Positions 35,648 through 44,421 of a stretch of 64,000 nucleotides of DNA are shown piece after piece; position 1 is the first letter of the stretch, and each line of letters opens with the position of its first letter. The DNA is from JASGMR01 sp963664675 (GTDB lineage: Bacteria > Thermotogota > Thermotogae > Petrotogales > Kosmotogaceae), in the NCBI GenBank assembly GCA_963664675.2, contig CAXXLB010000009.1, positions 806,001 to 870,000 of the forward strand, given 5' to 3'. The position numbers were made by a program, and so were the translations under genes. The notes below the pieces were generated by a model. That model searched no databases. It saw nothing but the letters and a program-made list of their open reading frames with translations, and was not told the origin of the DNA.

Positions 35648-36939
35648 ATCAAGCAATATTACTAAAAAATGGAAATATAATTTATGAAAATGGAAAAATT
35701 GAAGAAAATAAAAATATCCTGATTAAAAACGGAAAAATTGAAAAAATATTTGAAAAAAACGTCAATGAAAGCCAGTCTCAAATAAAATGTATCGTTTATG
35801 ATTGTACAAATAAATATATCACGCCAAGTTTTGTTAATCTGCATTGCCATTCTCCAATGAACATTTTCAGAGGTATAGCAGAGGATGTTTCCATAAACGA
35901 CTGGTTCAATAAAAAAATTTGGCCATATGAAAACAATCTAAACGAATCTGATGTTTATTTATCAAGTGTAATGGCTTTTTTAGAAATGATAAATAATGGA
36001 ATAACCGCTGTCGCCGATCATTATTTTTTTGAAAAATCCATTATTGATGCAGCTGTTGCTGTAGGCATAAAACTAGATATCGCCCCTACTATTTTTAATG
36101 AAAATTTCAGTAATCGCATTAAAAATGTTGAAAGTTTAATAAAAAATACAAAAAAAGATACTGTAAATATTTCTTTGGGCCCACATTCTCCATATTTACT
36201 CGAAAGAAAAAAATTGGAAAAAATTGCTTCTATGGCTTCAAAAAAAGGATTAAATGTTCATATGCATATTTCTGAGACAGCGGATCAAGTAAAAAAATCA
36301 ATCAAAAAAATCGGTACATCACCTTTTGAATATCTTTATAAATTAGGCTTTTTCAAAACTGAAACACTCGTTGCTCACGGTTTATGGATTGAAAAGGATG
36401 ATCTGAATTTTATAAACAACCAAACTTTTTTTGCTTTTTGTCCAAAAACATATTTTAAACTCTCTATGGGTTTTGGAAATATCTGGAAATATAAAAATAA
36501 TCTGAATTTTTCCTTCGGCACAGACGGAGCTGCCAGCTCAAACACTTTGAATGTTCTGGAGCAAGCAAGAATATTCGCTTTGACTGGAAAAATCCTGTAT
36601 TCCGCAGAAGATTTTACACTGACCGAAATCTGGAAATCTTTGATGAATGGCCATAGATTTTTTAAATTCAATTCGGGTAAGATCAAAGAAAATTTTGATT
36701 CCGATTTAATAATCTGGAATCTGAATAAAATTAATACTATTCCCTTGAATAATCCCCTTGCATCGATAATCTATTCATCGGATTCAAATAATATTGAAGC
36801 GGTGATGTTAAAAGGAAACTTTGTAAAAAAAGAAAATAAAATTGTTTCAATTGAAAATTTTGAAGAAGAATTCAAATCATTTTTAAAGAGCAAAAATAAA
36901 ATTTTAAATGCTTCGAGTAAGCCTGATAGAAAATTTTAA
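35644..36939 (+). CDS. Amidohydrolase/deaminase of the SsnA-MtaD-AtzA type
   Basis: 431-residue metal-dependent hydrolase of the TRZ/ATZ and deaminase group. Metal and substrate motifs are HCHSPMNIFRGIAED (HxH, about 62-76), LGPHSPYL, HMHISETADQV, LVAHGLWIEKDDL and FGTDGAASSNTLN with the catalytic Asp. Relatives deaminate methylthioadenosine, adenosylhomocysteine, guanine or other N-heterocycles; I cannot choose. It is translationally coupled to the TTT membrane subunit (ATGA overlap), so the imported compound may be its substrate. Its codon use is AT-rich like the rest of the window, unlike the transporter genes. Its 3' end overlaps the convergent propeller gene by 4 bases. Confidence 0.82.
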   Translation: MNQAILLKNGNIIYENGKIEENKNILIKNGKIEKIFEKNVNESQSQIKCIVYDCTNKYITPSFVNLHCHSPMNIFRGIAEDVSINDWFNKKIWPYENNLNESDVYLSSVMAFLEMINNGITAVADHYFFEKSIIDAAVAVGIKLDIAPTIFNENFSNRIKNVESLIKNTKKDTVNISLGPHSPYLLERKKLEKIASMASKKGLNVHMHISETADQVKKSIKKIGTSPFEYLYKLGFFKTETLVAHGLWIEKDDLNFINNQTFFAFCPKTYFKLSMGFGNIWKYKNNLNFSFGTDGAASSNTLNVLEQARIFALTGKILYSAEDFTLTEIWKSLMNGHRFFKFNSGKIKENFDSDLIIWNLNKINTIPLNNPLASIIYSSDSNNIEAVMLKGNFVKKENKIVSIENFEEEFKSFLKSKNKILNASSKPDRKF

Positions 36940-37823
36940 TAATCCAAATCAGATATGTCAAATATCTGTACCCTATTATTCCCATAATCTGTGACGGCAA
37001 GCAATTTTTCATCTGCAAAAAGAGCCATTCCCATTGGAAGGTCGAACTCCCCGTAATTGATTCCTTCTTTTCCAATGTTGAAATTTAACTTTCCTTTTTT
37101 ATTGAATACATTGATAGAATTATCATTTTCACATGTGATAAAAATCAATTTATCTACATAACATATGCTCAAAAAGCCATTTTCAGAAAATTTTTCCGAA
37201 GAAAATTCATATTCAAATCTACCATCTTTATCATAGGAAACGATCTTATCATTAATATCATCTCCTATAAAAACATAATCATCTTCCCAGGAAACTCCTA
37301 TGATTTCGATATCAATAACTTCTTCATCGCTATAACCCTCGGGTAACGATATCCTTTTTACGACATTTTGAAATTCGTTGATAATCTCTATGGTTAAATC
37401 GTACACATTAGAAACGTAAAGGTAATTATCTTCGTCTGTCCTCAAATTTCCGGGGGACCAATCAAGATCAAATTTGCTTAAAAAATTTCCGGAAGTATCA
37501 AAATAACATATTTTGTTAAAATAACTATCTCCAATGATATAGTTTGTTCCTAAAACACTTATACCAGAAATACTTTCAAATTGATAATTCTCATCACCAT
37601 ACCCACCGAATTTAAATATAAATTCGCCATTAAGATCATAGACATATATATAATTTGATTTATCAACGATTAAAACTCTTTCAAATCCCGGATCAAAAGC
37701 AACTATATGCGGACCGTCCAATATCTGATCATCTATGACCAAAATGGGCTCCAAATGAATAGTCTTAGCTATTAATAACGATACAGATAATAATAAGAAT
37801 ATAAGAATAAAACTTTTCTTCAC
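36936..37823 (-). CDS. Secreted NHL/six-bladed beta-propeller-like protein
   Basis: 295 residues from a GTG at 37823 with GGGGGTG 6 bases upstream. A signal peptide (about 1-19, VKKSFILIFLLLSVSLLIA) is followed by repeated blades. These have the pattern hydrophobic-DxxxxYVYD-hydrophobic-G, for example NYIYVYDLNGEFIFKFGG, and end with the blade NNRVQIFDIS. NHL-like GGYGDENYQF is visible. It is probably periplasmic or surface-exposed. The function, binding of protein or glycan, is unknown. A second propeller gene of a different type lies at 48295. Confidence 0.7.
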   Translation of the reverse strand: MKKSFILIFLLLSVSLLIAKTIHLEPILVIDDQILDGPHIVAFDPGFERVLIVDKSNYIYVYDLNGEFIFKFGGYGDENYQFESISGISVLGTNYIIGDSYFNKICYFDTSGNFLSKFDLDWSPGNLRTDEDNYLYVSNVYDLTIEIINEFQNVVKRISLPEGYSDEEVIDIEIIGVSWEDDYVFIGDDINDKIVSYDKDGRFEYEFSSEKFSENGFLSICYVDKLIFITCENDNSINVFNKKGKLNFNIGKEGINYGEFDLPMGMALFADEKLLAVTDYGNNRVQIFDISDLDY

Positions 37824-37944
37824 AATACACACCCCCATTTTCCATTTTATCAAAATTTAATTATAAAAATGTGATTAAATAAAATTGAAAAAAATTATTT
37901 GTTAAACTTTTTATCGTTGTTCTTTGTCATAAAGGAGGATGAAG

Positions 37945-38724
37945 TTGAAAATATTAAAAATTATCTTTATATTCACATTAGCATTCTTTCTATCATATAT
38001 TTTTCTCATTGAACCAAATCTTTTGAAGGTTGAATACATCAACAATGTAGAAAGCCCAAGGCTCACTATAGCTTTAATAGCCGATATACATTTTAAAAAT
38101 CGAAAAAATTTTAATGAGAGAATATTAAAAAAATTGGATGAAATAAATCCGGATTTAATTTTAAATGCCGGAGACATTTTTTCCAACAATACTGATATTG
38201 ATGAATTAAAGAATTTTTTAAAAGATATAAACAACATTGCGCCGATGATATCCATTTTAGGGAACTGGGAAGAATCGGCGGCTCTTGAAGCAGAAAACAT
38301 TTATAAAGAAATAGGTTCTGAATTATTACACGTTGAAACTACAACAATTCAAAAAAATGACTTATCATTGAATATAACCGGTCTCCCCTCAAAATATTAT
38401 TTCAAATATTTAAAGAATCTGCCTGAAAGAACAGAAGATAATATAAATATTCTTTTAATTCATTCACCCTTTGAAATAGAAAATTTTCCGGAAATTATAG
38501 ATAAATTTGATTATATTCTTGGCGCACATACTCACGGAGGACAAATATACATTCCCTATATAACTCAAAAATTAATGGAATTCAGTCATGAAGGTAATTA
38601 TAAATTCTTCAAGGGATTATATGATTATATGGATAGTGAAATTTATATTACGAATGGTTTGGGTCAGGTATTTCCAGGGAGATTTTTATCCATTCCTGAA
38701 ATTGTCGTTTTAGAAATCGAATAA
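37945..38724 (+). CDS. Membrane-anchored metallophosphoesterase, YkuE/YaeI-like
   Basis: 259 residues from the TTG at 37945 (GGAGG 6 bases upstream); an ATG at 37939 would sit too close to that site. An N-terminal membrane helix (about 3-22) is followed by a calcineurin-type domain. It has DIH (LIADIHFKN), GD (LNAGDIFS), GN with an unusual GNWEES in place of GNHD, the His of LLIHSPF, and HTHGGQ near residue 200. Relatives hydrolyse lipid phosphates such as UDP-diacylglucosamine or other phosphoesters at the membrane. The activity here is not proved. Confidence 0.82.
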   Translation: MKILKIIFIFTLAFFLSYIFLIEPNLLKVEYINNVESPRLTIALIADIHFKNRKNFNERILKKLDEINPDLILNAGDIFSNNTDIDELKNFLKDINNIAPMISILGNWEESAALEAENIYKEIGSELLHVETTTIQKNDLSLNITGLPSKYYFKYLKNLPERTEDNINILLIHSPFEIENFPEIIDKFDYILGAHTHGGQIYIPYITQKLMEFSHEGNYKFFKGLYDYMDSEIYITNGLGQVFPGRFLSIPEIVVLEIE

Positions 38725-38758
38725 TAATAATCAATTACTAACTCAAATAAGCTATTAA

Positions 38759-38767
38759 TGGTATAAT
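38759..38767 (+). promoter_or_regulatory. Extended -10 promoter of the marR-lptA-like operon
   Basis: TGGTATAAT at 38759-38767 is a consensus extended -10. No good -35 is present, which is normal for this class. It lies 34 bases before the marR ATG. Confidence 0.7.
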
Positions 38768-38801
38768 TTAATATTAAAAAACAATTAAGGGAGGTATAAA
38801 A

Positions 38802-39230
38802 ATGCAGAGTATTGAAGAGGGCATAGAAAAGAAATTAAGGTCAATAAGTTACCGAATAAGATGTTCCGGTAGAGAAGTATTAAGAGATTTCCCGATCACG
38901 CCCGCCCAATTTGATGTCCTCCAATATATATATTTTAACGGAGATAAAAGAATGACGGATGTTTCCAACTACTTAGGCATCACTAAAAGCACCACCACAG
39001 GTTTAGTGCAAAGAATCGTAGAATTGGGATATTTAAAAAAAGATAAATCTAACAGAGACAGGCGATCATATATAATAAAAATCACTAACTCTGGAAAGAG
39101 AATAATTCAAAAAGTAATAGAAAGAAGAGTTGAATATATAAAAGGTATTATAGAAAAAATACAGACAGATAAAGTTGAAAAATTAAGTGGTATTCTATCA
39201 GAGTTTCTAGATATTATTCAAAAAAAATAA
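38802..39230 (+). CDS. MarR-family transcriptional regulator
   Basis: 142-residue winged-helix dimer. The DNA-binding core reads ITPAQFDVLQYIYFNG, MTDVSNYLGITKSTTTGLVQRI and the wing DRRSYIIKITNSGK, between residues 35 and 105. A strong GGGAGG precedes the ATG. It is followed after 17 bases by two LptA-like genes and serS, so it probably controls its own operon, and with it envelope lipid transport. The effector is unknown. No clear palindrome flanks the promoter. Confidence 0.88.
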   Translation: MQSIEEGIEKKLRSISYRIRCSGREVLRDFPITPAQFDVLQYIYFNGDKRMTDVSNYLGITKSTTTGLVQRIVELGYLKKDKSNRDRRSYIIKITNSGKRIIQKVIERRVEYIKGIIEKIQTDKVEKLSGILSEFLDIIQKK

Positions 39231-39247
39231 TTTCGTGAGGTGTTAAT

Positions 39248-39913
39248 GTGAAAAAAATTTTCCTTTTGATTATCGTACTGGTTTTCATATCAATCGTTTT
39301 GGCAGACCCCGTTGTTCTGAGAATAAAGAGTTTCAAAGATAAATGGGTAGATGATAAATATGTCTTAACAGGGGACGTTTATATAAACAGAGAAAAAGAA
39401 GTAACCGTTACCACAGATAATGCAACACTTACAAAAGAAAACGGAGAATGGACCGATTTAACCACATTGGGCAACACTCATACCGTATTTGAAAGTGGTA
39501 ATGCAACTTCAGTATTGCTTGATTATGTTTTTGATACAATGTTAGGAACAATGACCCAACAAATTGAATGCAACATTAACGTCAGAAATGACGACGGCAC
39601 AATCGACCCTGAAGGAAAGGTTATCATAGATAATGCAGATACCCTCTTTTTTGATTTAAATAACGATTATTTTCTGGGTTGGACGACCCATGATTCTTCT
39701 CCACAAATACATATTAATTTCAAAAACGAAATGGCTATGGTTGCCGATTATTTTGAATATTTCAACCAGGAAGGCAGAGTAATAATGAAAGGCAATGTGT
39801 TCGTGGACGATAAAAAAAATGGTAGAACCGTCAAGGGAGAAGAAGTTTATTACGATGTTGAAAATGATGAATTTACCGGTATTAAAACATTAATAGAATT
39901 CTATGTTGATTAG
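39248..39913 (+). CDS. LptA/OstA-like periplasmic protein, first copy
   Basis: 221 residues with a signal peptide (about 1-19, ending VLA). The rest is beta-strand-rich with the OstA repeat logic: LTGDVYINREKEVTVTTDNA, then LLDYVFDTMLGTM, and later IMKGNVFVDDKKNGRTVKGE, EVYYDVENDEFTG. LptA proteins form a hydrophobic beta-jellyroll groove that carries lipid across the periplasm. The first GTG has GAGGTG upstream. It is followed after 5 bases by a paralogue. Both belong in function with the LptF-LptD fusion at 10515, far away in the window, but the assignment rests on repeat pattern only. Confidence 0.72.
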   Translation: MKKIFLLIIVLVFISIVLADPVVLRIKSFKDKWVDDKYVLTGDVYINREKEVTVTTDNATLTKENGEWTDLTTLGNTHTVFESGNATSVLLDYVFDTMLGTMTQQIECNINVRNDDGTIDPEGKVIIDNADTLFFDLNNDYFLGWTTHDSSPQIHINFKNEMAMVADYFEYFNQEGRVIMKGNVFVDDKKNGRTVKGEEVYYDVENDEFTGIKTLIEFYVD

Positions 39914-39918
39914 TTTTT

Positions 39919-40554
39919 ATGAAGCGTCTCATTTTATTAATATTACTCATATTATCAGCACTTCTGTTGTTCCCGGCAACGAAAGTTTCTATATACGGCG
40001 ATTACAACCGTAAATATCCCAATGAAGATCTTTTAACTCTAGATGGTAATGCCTTTATAAAAAAAGGAAATGAAATTGAAATTTATACTGATCATGCAAC
40101 AATAACGGGAAATAACGGTGATTACCATACGGTTGATGCAAGCGGAAATACATTTGTTATTTTTGAAAGTGGTTCGGCCACATCAAATTATTTGAATTAT
40201 GATTTAGACGCATCAAAGGGTACCCTTAATCATGTAAGCAAAGTCTTATTGAACAAAAATGGAAATGATATAAAAATGAGTAACATGAGCACATTAGACA
40301 TAGATTCCAACGATAAAATATATATCGGTACCAAATCGCTGGATCAACAGGTATATATTGAATATAAAAATGACCTAAATATTAATTCCGATTATTTTGA
40401 ATATTATGAAAACGAGCAAAAACTCTACTTGAAAGGTAATATATATCTGGAGGATTTAAAAAACAACAGAATTATTATGGGAGACGAATTAAATTACTTT
40501 TTAGACGATGATAGTTTTAACGGAAAGCAGATAACCGTACAAATTAACCTATAA
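39919..40554 (+). CDS. LptA/OstA-like periplasmic protein, second copy
   Basis: 211 residues, paralogous to the upstream gene. It has a signal peptide (about 1-20, ending LLLFPA), then LLTLDGNAFIKKGNEIEIYT, SNYLNYDLDASKGTL, SDYFEYYENEQKLYLKGNIY and a C-terminal strand with DELNYFLDD. SDYFEY matches ADYFEYF of the first copy, and the C-terminal 'G-N-I/V' blocks align. There is no strong ribosome-binding site, so it is probably coupled to the first copy. The tandem pair could form a hetero-bridge or serve different lipids. Confidence 0.72.
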   Translation: MKRLILLILLILSALLLFPATKVSIYGDYNRKYPNEDLLTLDGNAFIKKGNEIEIYTDHATITGNNGDYHTVDASGNTFVIFESGSATSNYLNYDLDASKGTLNHVSKVLLNKNGNDIKMSNMSTLDIDSNDKIYIGTKSLDQQVYIEYKNDLNINSDYFEYYENEQKLYLKGNIYLEDLKNNRIIMGDELNYFLDDDSFNGKQITVQINL

Positions 40555-40568
40555 AGGAGGTAAATTAG

Positions 40569-41840
40569 ATGATTGATTTAAAGATTCTCAGAACTGATCC
40601 CGATTTAGTCAAAGAAGCGTTGAAAAAGAGAAATATGGATCTAACCATTTTTAATTATTTAATCACTCTGGAACAAAAAAGAAGAGAGGCTATAACTAAC
40701 TCTGAATCCAAAAAGGCCGAGAGAAACTCTATTTCGTCTCAAATTGCCGCAGCTAGAAAAAATAAAGAAAATGAAAAAGCCCTTGAACTCCAAAAAAAGG
40801 CTAAGGAAATATCGAATGAAGTAAAAATTCTTGACGAAGAGACGAAAAAAATCAATGAAGATTTGATGTCAAAATTTCTTTATATACCTAATTTTCCTTC
40901 TGAAAATTCCCCCGTTGGAATAGATGAAAATGATAATAAAGTGGTAAAAAAATGGGGCGAACCCAAGAATTTTGATTTTGAACCCCTGGCACATTGGGAT
41001 CTTGGACTGAGTATCGACAGTATGGATTTCGAAAGGGCTTCAAAATTAAGCGGTTCGAGATTCACAATTCTGAAAAAACAACTGGCGAAATTGGAAAGGG
41101 TTTTAGTCAATTTTATGCTTAAAGTACACACCGAAGAGAATGATTACATTGAGTTTGCACTTCCATACATGGTAAAAAGAGATATCATGACGGCCTGTGG
41201 TCAGCTCCCAAAATTCGAGGATGAAGCATACAAAACTACGGATGATATGTTTTTAATCCCGACGGCTGAAGTTCCACTCGTTTCGTTGCACAGAAATGAA
41301 ATCATTGAATTTAATGATCTCCCATTAAAATACACCGGATATACTCCCTGTTTCAGAAGAGAAGCGGGAAGTTATGGAAAAGATTTAAAAGGAATGATCA
41401 GGGTTCATCAATTTGATAAGGTTGAATTAGTATGGATTACAAAACCTGAAAACTCCGACAAAGCACTTGAAGAATTGACCTTAAATGCAGAATCTATTCT
41501 TCAAAAACTAAATTTACCTTATAGGGTAGTTAATCTGTGCACGGGAGATTTGGGGTTCAATGCAGCACAGACATACGATATTGAGGTTTGGTTGCCTTCT
41601 CAGGACAAGTACAGAGAAATTTCCTCATGCAGTAACGTAAAGGATTTTCAGGGAAGAAGAGAAAATATAAGATTCAGGGATAAAGATAACGAATTAAAAT
41701 TTGTTCATACACTAAATGGCTCAGGTTTAGCGGTGGGCAGAACCCTCATTGCTATAATGGAAAACTATCAGACAGAGGATGGAAAAATAAAGGTTCCGGA
41801 AATATTACAAAATGAAATGGGAGTTGAATACATAGGATAA
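40569..41840 (+). CDS. serS: Seryl-tRNA synthetase
   Basis: Class II synthetase charging tRNA-Ser (and tRNA-Sec where present). The 423 residues have an N-terminal coiled-coil arm (about 25-105, Lys/Glu-rich) that grips the tRNA long arm. Motif 2 is TPCFRREAGSYGKDLKGMIR with HQFDKVEL, and motif 3 is GSGLAVGRTLIAIMENY. AAAGGAGG precedes the ATG. It is the fourth gene after marR and two LptA-like genes, and is coupled to rsmE. Confidence 0.96.
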   Translation: MIDLKILRTDPDLVKEALKKRNMDLTIFNYLITLEQKRREAITNSESKKAERNSISSQIAAARKNKENEKALELQKKAKEISNEVKILDEETKKINEDLMSKFLYIPNFPSENSPVGIDENDNKVVKKWGEPKNFDFEPLAHWDLGLSIDSMDFERASKLSGSRFTILKKQLAKLERVLVNFMLKVHTEENDYIEFALPYMVKRDIMTACGQLPKFEDEAYKTTDDMFLIPTAEVPLVSLHRNEIIEFNDLPLKYTGYTPCFRREAGSYGKDLKGMIRVHQFDKVELVWITKPENSDKALEELTLNAESILQKLNLPYRVVNLCTGDLGFNAAQTYDIEVWLPSQDKYREISSCSNVKDFQGRRENIRFRDKDNELKFVHTLNGSGLAVGRTLIAIMENYQTEDGKIKVPEILQNEMGVEYIG

Positions 41841-42532
41841 TGGCTAATGCCTGCAGAATAGATAAAATCCAGGAAAACAAAGTTTTCCTGGATTTTTTTG
41901 AAACAAATCATTTAAAAATATCAAGAAAAAAAAAGGGCGATATTATATTAGGGCTCGATGGACATGGAAATATTTATAAATTGAAATTAATAGAACTGAA
42001 TCCGAAATTTTCAATAGGAAATATTCTGGAAAAAAGAAAATACAAAAAACCGGAACCGTTCATAAATTTATACATTTCTTCAATAAAATGGAAAAGAATG
42101 AAATATGCAATAGAAAAAGCTACGGAAATATCAACGACTTCAATCCATATCATTAGAAGCGAATTTTCCAATATTAAATACGATAGCCAAAAAATCGAAA
42201 AATTCCAAACTGTCATAATTGAAGCCTCAAAACAATCTTTAAATCCTTTTTTCCCAGATGTCATATTTCATGAAAATCATCCAAAATTAAATAACGAAGA
42301 TTTAAATATAATATGTGATCCTGAAGGGGTCAAATTAAAAAGTATTGAAGATAAAATATTCAAAAGTAGTTCAATAAATGTTTTCATTGGCCCAGAGGGT
42401 GGCTTCTCAGATAAAGACATTTCATTTTTAAACAACTCAAACAAAGTTAATATCGCCGGAAATATTTTAAGAAGCGAAACAGCTTCGCTATATTTAATAT
42501 CCATTTTAAATTATTTAACCGATAGAAGTTAA
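41840..42532 (+). CDS. rsmE: 16S rRNA (uracil1498-N3)-methyltransferase RsmE
   Basis: SPOUT-class methyltransferase acting on 16S rRNA in the 30S subunit. The 230 residues have an N-terminal PUA-like part and the knot domain with FIGPEGGFSDKDI (about 184-196) and the SAM-binding NILRSETASLYLISIL near the C-terminus. The start overlaps the serS stop (TAATG). The 3' end overlaps the convergent Nudix gene by about 18 bases. Confidence 0.93.
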   Translation: MANACRIDKIQENKVFLDFFETNHLKISRKKKGDIILGLDGHGNIYKLKLIELNPKFSIGNILEKRKYKKPEPFINLYISSIKWKRMKYAIEKATEISTTSIHIIRSEFSNIKYDSQKIEKFQTVIIEASKQSLNPFFPDVIFHENHPKLNNEDLNIICDPEGVKLKSIEDKIFKSSSINVFIGPEGGFSDKDISFLNNSNKVNIAGNILRSETASLYLISILNYLTDRS

Positions 42533-42991
42533 AATAGAGATAGAATTATTTATTATATTTGCAGATAATCCCCATATTACAGTATTTCCAATCCTATATT
42601 TGATCGTTGTTCTTCCATCTTTCATGATTATTGTATCTTTTTTGATTCTGAGTAAAATTTCTACAGAAAAAAAATATATATCCTCGACTTCACTAAAACT
42701 CAAATGAAATGATGTTGAATTTATGCAACCAATATAAGGAACAACCTCAATCTTATTTAGAGTAAATTGATTATCAAGTTTAGAAATAAGAGTGAAATCT
42801 TTCCTGCCTATTCCTATTTCTTCCTTCATTTCCCTTAAGGCACCTTCAAAAACTGTCTCCCCTTTTTCAACAAATCCACCGGGAAATCCCATTTGGCCGG
42901 GATGATTTTGCAGATATCTAGATCTTCTTATCATGCATAAATGAGGTTTATGAGAAATGTTTACAATTGGTACTATTACCGAGGCAATCAC
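42515..42991 (-). CDS. Nudix hydrolase, CoA-pyrophosphatase-like
   Basis: 158 residues from a GTG. The Nudix box GGFVEKGETVFEGALREMKEEIG (residues 38-60; catalytic Glu pair in REMKEE) is complete. The preceding LQNHPGQMGFPGG resembles the extra motif of coenzyme A diphosphatases. The substrate could equally be an NDP-sugar or oxidised nucleotide. It is the last gene of an operon after the ABC importer genes at 42993-45310, separated from the ATPase by 1 base. This suggests that it processes or protects the imported compound's metabolic products. Confidence 0.8.
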   Translation of the reverse strand: MIASVIVPIVNISHKPHLCMIRRSRYLQNHPGQMGFPGGFVEKGETVFEGALREMKEEIGIGRKDFTLISKLDNQFTLNKIEVVPYIGCINSTSFHLSFSEVEDIYFFSVEILLRIKKDTIIMKDGRTTIKYRIGNTVIWGLSANIINNSISILTSIG

Positions 42992-42992
42992 T

Positions 42993-43670
42993 TTAATTCA
43001 TTTCCTTTAATTCACTCATAAGTCGTTCGGAAATAATAAATTTTCTATTCTGAATATTATCATCTTTGTTTATTTCCAAACATTTCACATTTTTAAATTT
43101 CTTTGATACTATCAAAACCCGTGTTGAAAGTGATGCTGCTTCAAAAGGATCGTGAGTAACCATTACAAAAGTTCTTTTCTTCTTTTCCCATAGATCTGAA
43201 ATAACTGATATAATTTTTTCCCTGGTTAAAACATCAAGAGATCCGAAAGGTTCATCCAGGAGAAGCATATCAAATTTATATAAAATAGCTCTCGCTATAC
43301 TGATCCTTTTTATCATTCCACCACTTAATTCGCCAGGATACTTGTTAATATGTTCAATCAATCCAACTTCTTCCAAAACAGTCTTTATGGATTCTTTATC
43401 ATCATTAATTAATCTCAAATTACCATAAACGGTTTTCCATGGAATCAACCTGTCATCCTGAAATATATATCCTATTCTACTCAAGTTACCTTTTTCGATA
43501 TGCCCTCCATAGGGTTTTAATAACCCTGAAATCAGTTTCAACAAGGTCGTTTTCCCACATCCCGAACTTCCTAAGATTGAAATGAATTCAAAATCCTTTA
43601 TTTCTAAAGAAAAATCTTCTATAATAAATTTTTTGTTGAATTTGAACGATAAATTCTTAATGCTGACCAT
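42993..43670 (-). CDS. ABC importer ATPase, SsuB/TauB/NrtD-like
   Basis: 225 residues from the ATG at 43670 (GGAGG upstream); a longer frame starts inside the permease gene. Walker A is GSSGCGKTT, the signature is LSGGMIKRISIARA and Walker B is LLLDEPFGSLD. The close spacing and DEPFGSLD are typical of nitrate/sulfonate/taurine and thiamine-precursor importers. It overlaps the permease gene. The ligand is unknown. Confidence 0.87.
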   Translation of the reverse strand: MVSIKNLSFKFNKKFIIEDFSLEIKDFEFISILGSSGCGKTTLLKLISGLLKPYGGHIEKGNLSRIGYIFQDDRLIPWKTVYGNLRLINDDKESIKTVLEEVGLIEHINKYPGELSGGMIKRISIARAILYKFDMLLLDEPFGSLDVLTREKIISVISDLWEKKKRTFVMVTHDPFEAASLSTRVLIVSKKFKNVKCLEINKDDNIQNRKFIISERLMSELKEMN

Positions 43671-44421
43671 TTTTCCTCCACACTTTACTTGAAAATTGAT
43701 CAAATATTTTTTCTGACAAAATTCCAAGAATAATCAAAAGAATTGTCCAGGCAAATACATCTACGGTTTCAATCATATACTTAGCATCATAAATTTCCCT
43801 TCCGATACCTGTAGAACCCACCATGAATTCTGCAACTGCCACGGATTTCCACATTACGCCAATTCCTATTCTCAACGATGAGATAATAAAGGGTACAGAA
43901 GAAGATAAATAAATATCAATTATGATTTGCTTCTTGGAAAAATTGTAAATTTTAGCCATTTCTACAAGCTTAACATCAACACTTTGCACTCCCTGCGCAA
44001 TACTGATCGTTAAAATTGGAAAAAGGGTTAAAAACACTATATAAACGGGGGAACTGAAACCTATTCCCCACCATAGAATTGCCAGTGCCAACCAGGAAAC
44101 GATAGGAATAGCTTGAAAAAACATAACTATAGGTTTAAACAATTGAAAGACGAAATTATTAACACCCATTAAAAAACCAAGAAACAGAGAGCAAACAACA
44201 GCTAAACACATTCCTAAAAGAGCTTGCAGTGATGTAATTAAAAGTGGATAGTAGACATCTCCTTCAATAAAAAAAAGCCCGAGCCTTTTAAATGTTTCAA
44301 AAGGCCCTGGTAATATTATGCTGTTATTTATACTTATATATAATATTTGCCAAAATGCAATCAACAATCCTATCGAAAGGAGAAAAATAAAAAGATTATT
44401 TTTTATAGAACAGGTTTTCAT
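43657..44421 (-). CDS. ABC importer permease, SsuC/TauC-like
   Basis: 254 residues with about six membrane helices. The family loop (EAA-like) is visible in VKLVEMAKIYNFSKKQIIIDIYLSSSVPFI, as key residues E152, A154 and P177. The start overlaps the end of the binding-protein gene, consistent with translational coupling. It forms the membrane part of the importer with the ATPase downstream. Confidence 0.85.
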   Translation of the reverse strand: MKTCSIKNNLFIFLLSIGLLIAFWQILYISINNSIILPGPFETFKRLGLFFIEGDVYYPLLITSLQALLGMCLAVVCSLFLGFLMGVNNFVFQLFKPIVMFFQAIPIVSWLALAILWWGIGFSSPVYIVFLTLFPILTISIAQGVQSVDVKLVEMAKIYNFSKKQIIIDIYLSSSVPFIISSLRIGIGVMWKSVAVAEFMVGSTGIGREIYDAKYMIETVDVFAWTILLIILGILSEKIFDQFSSKVWRKNGQH

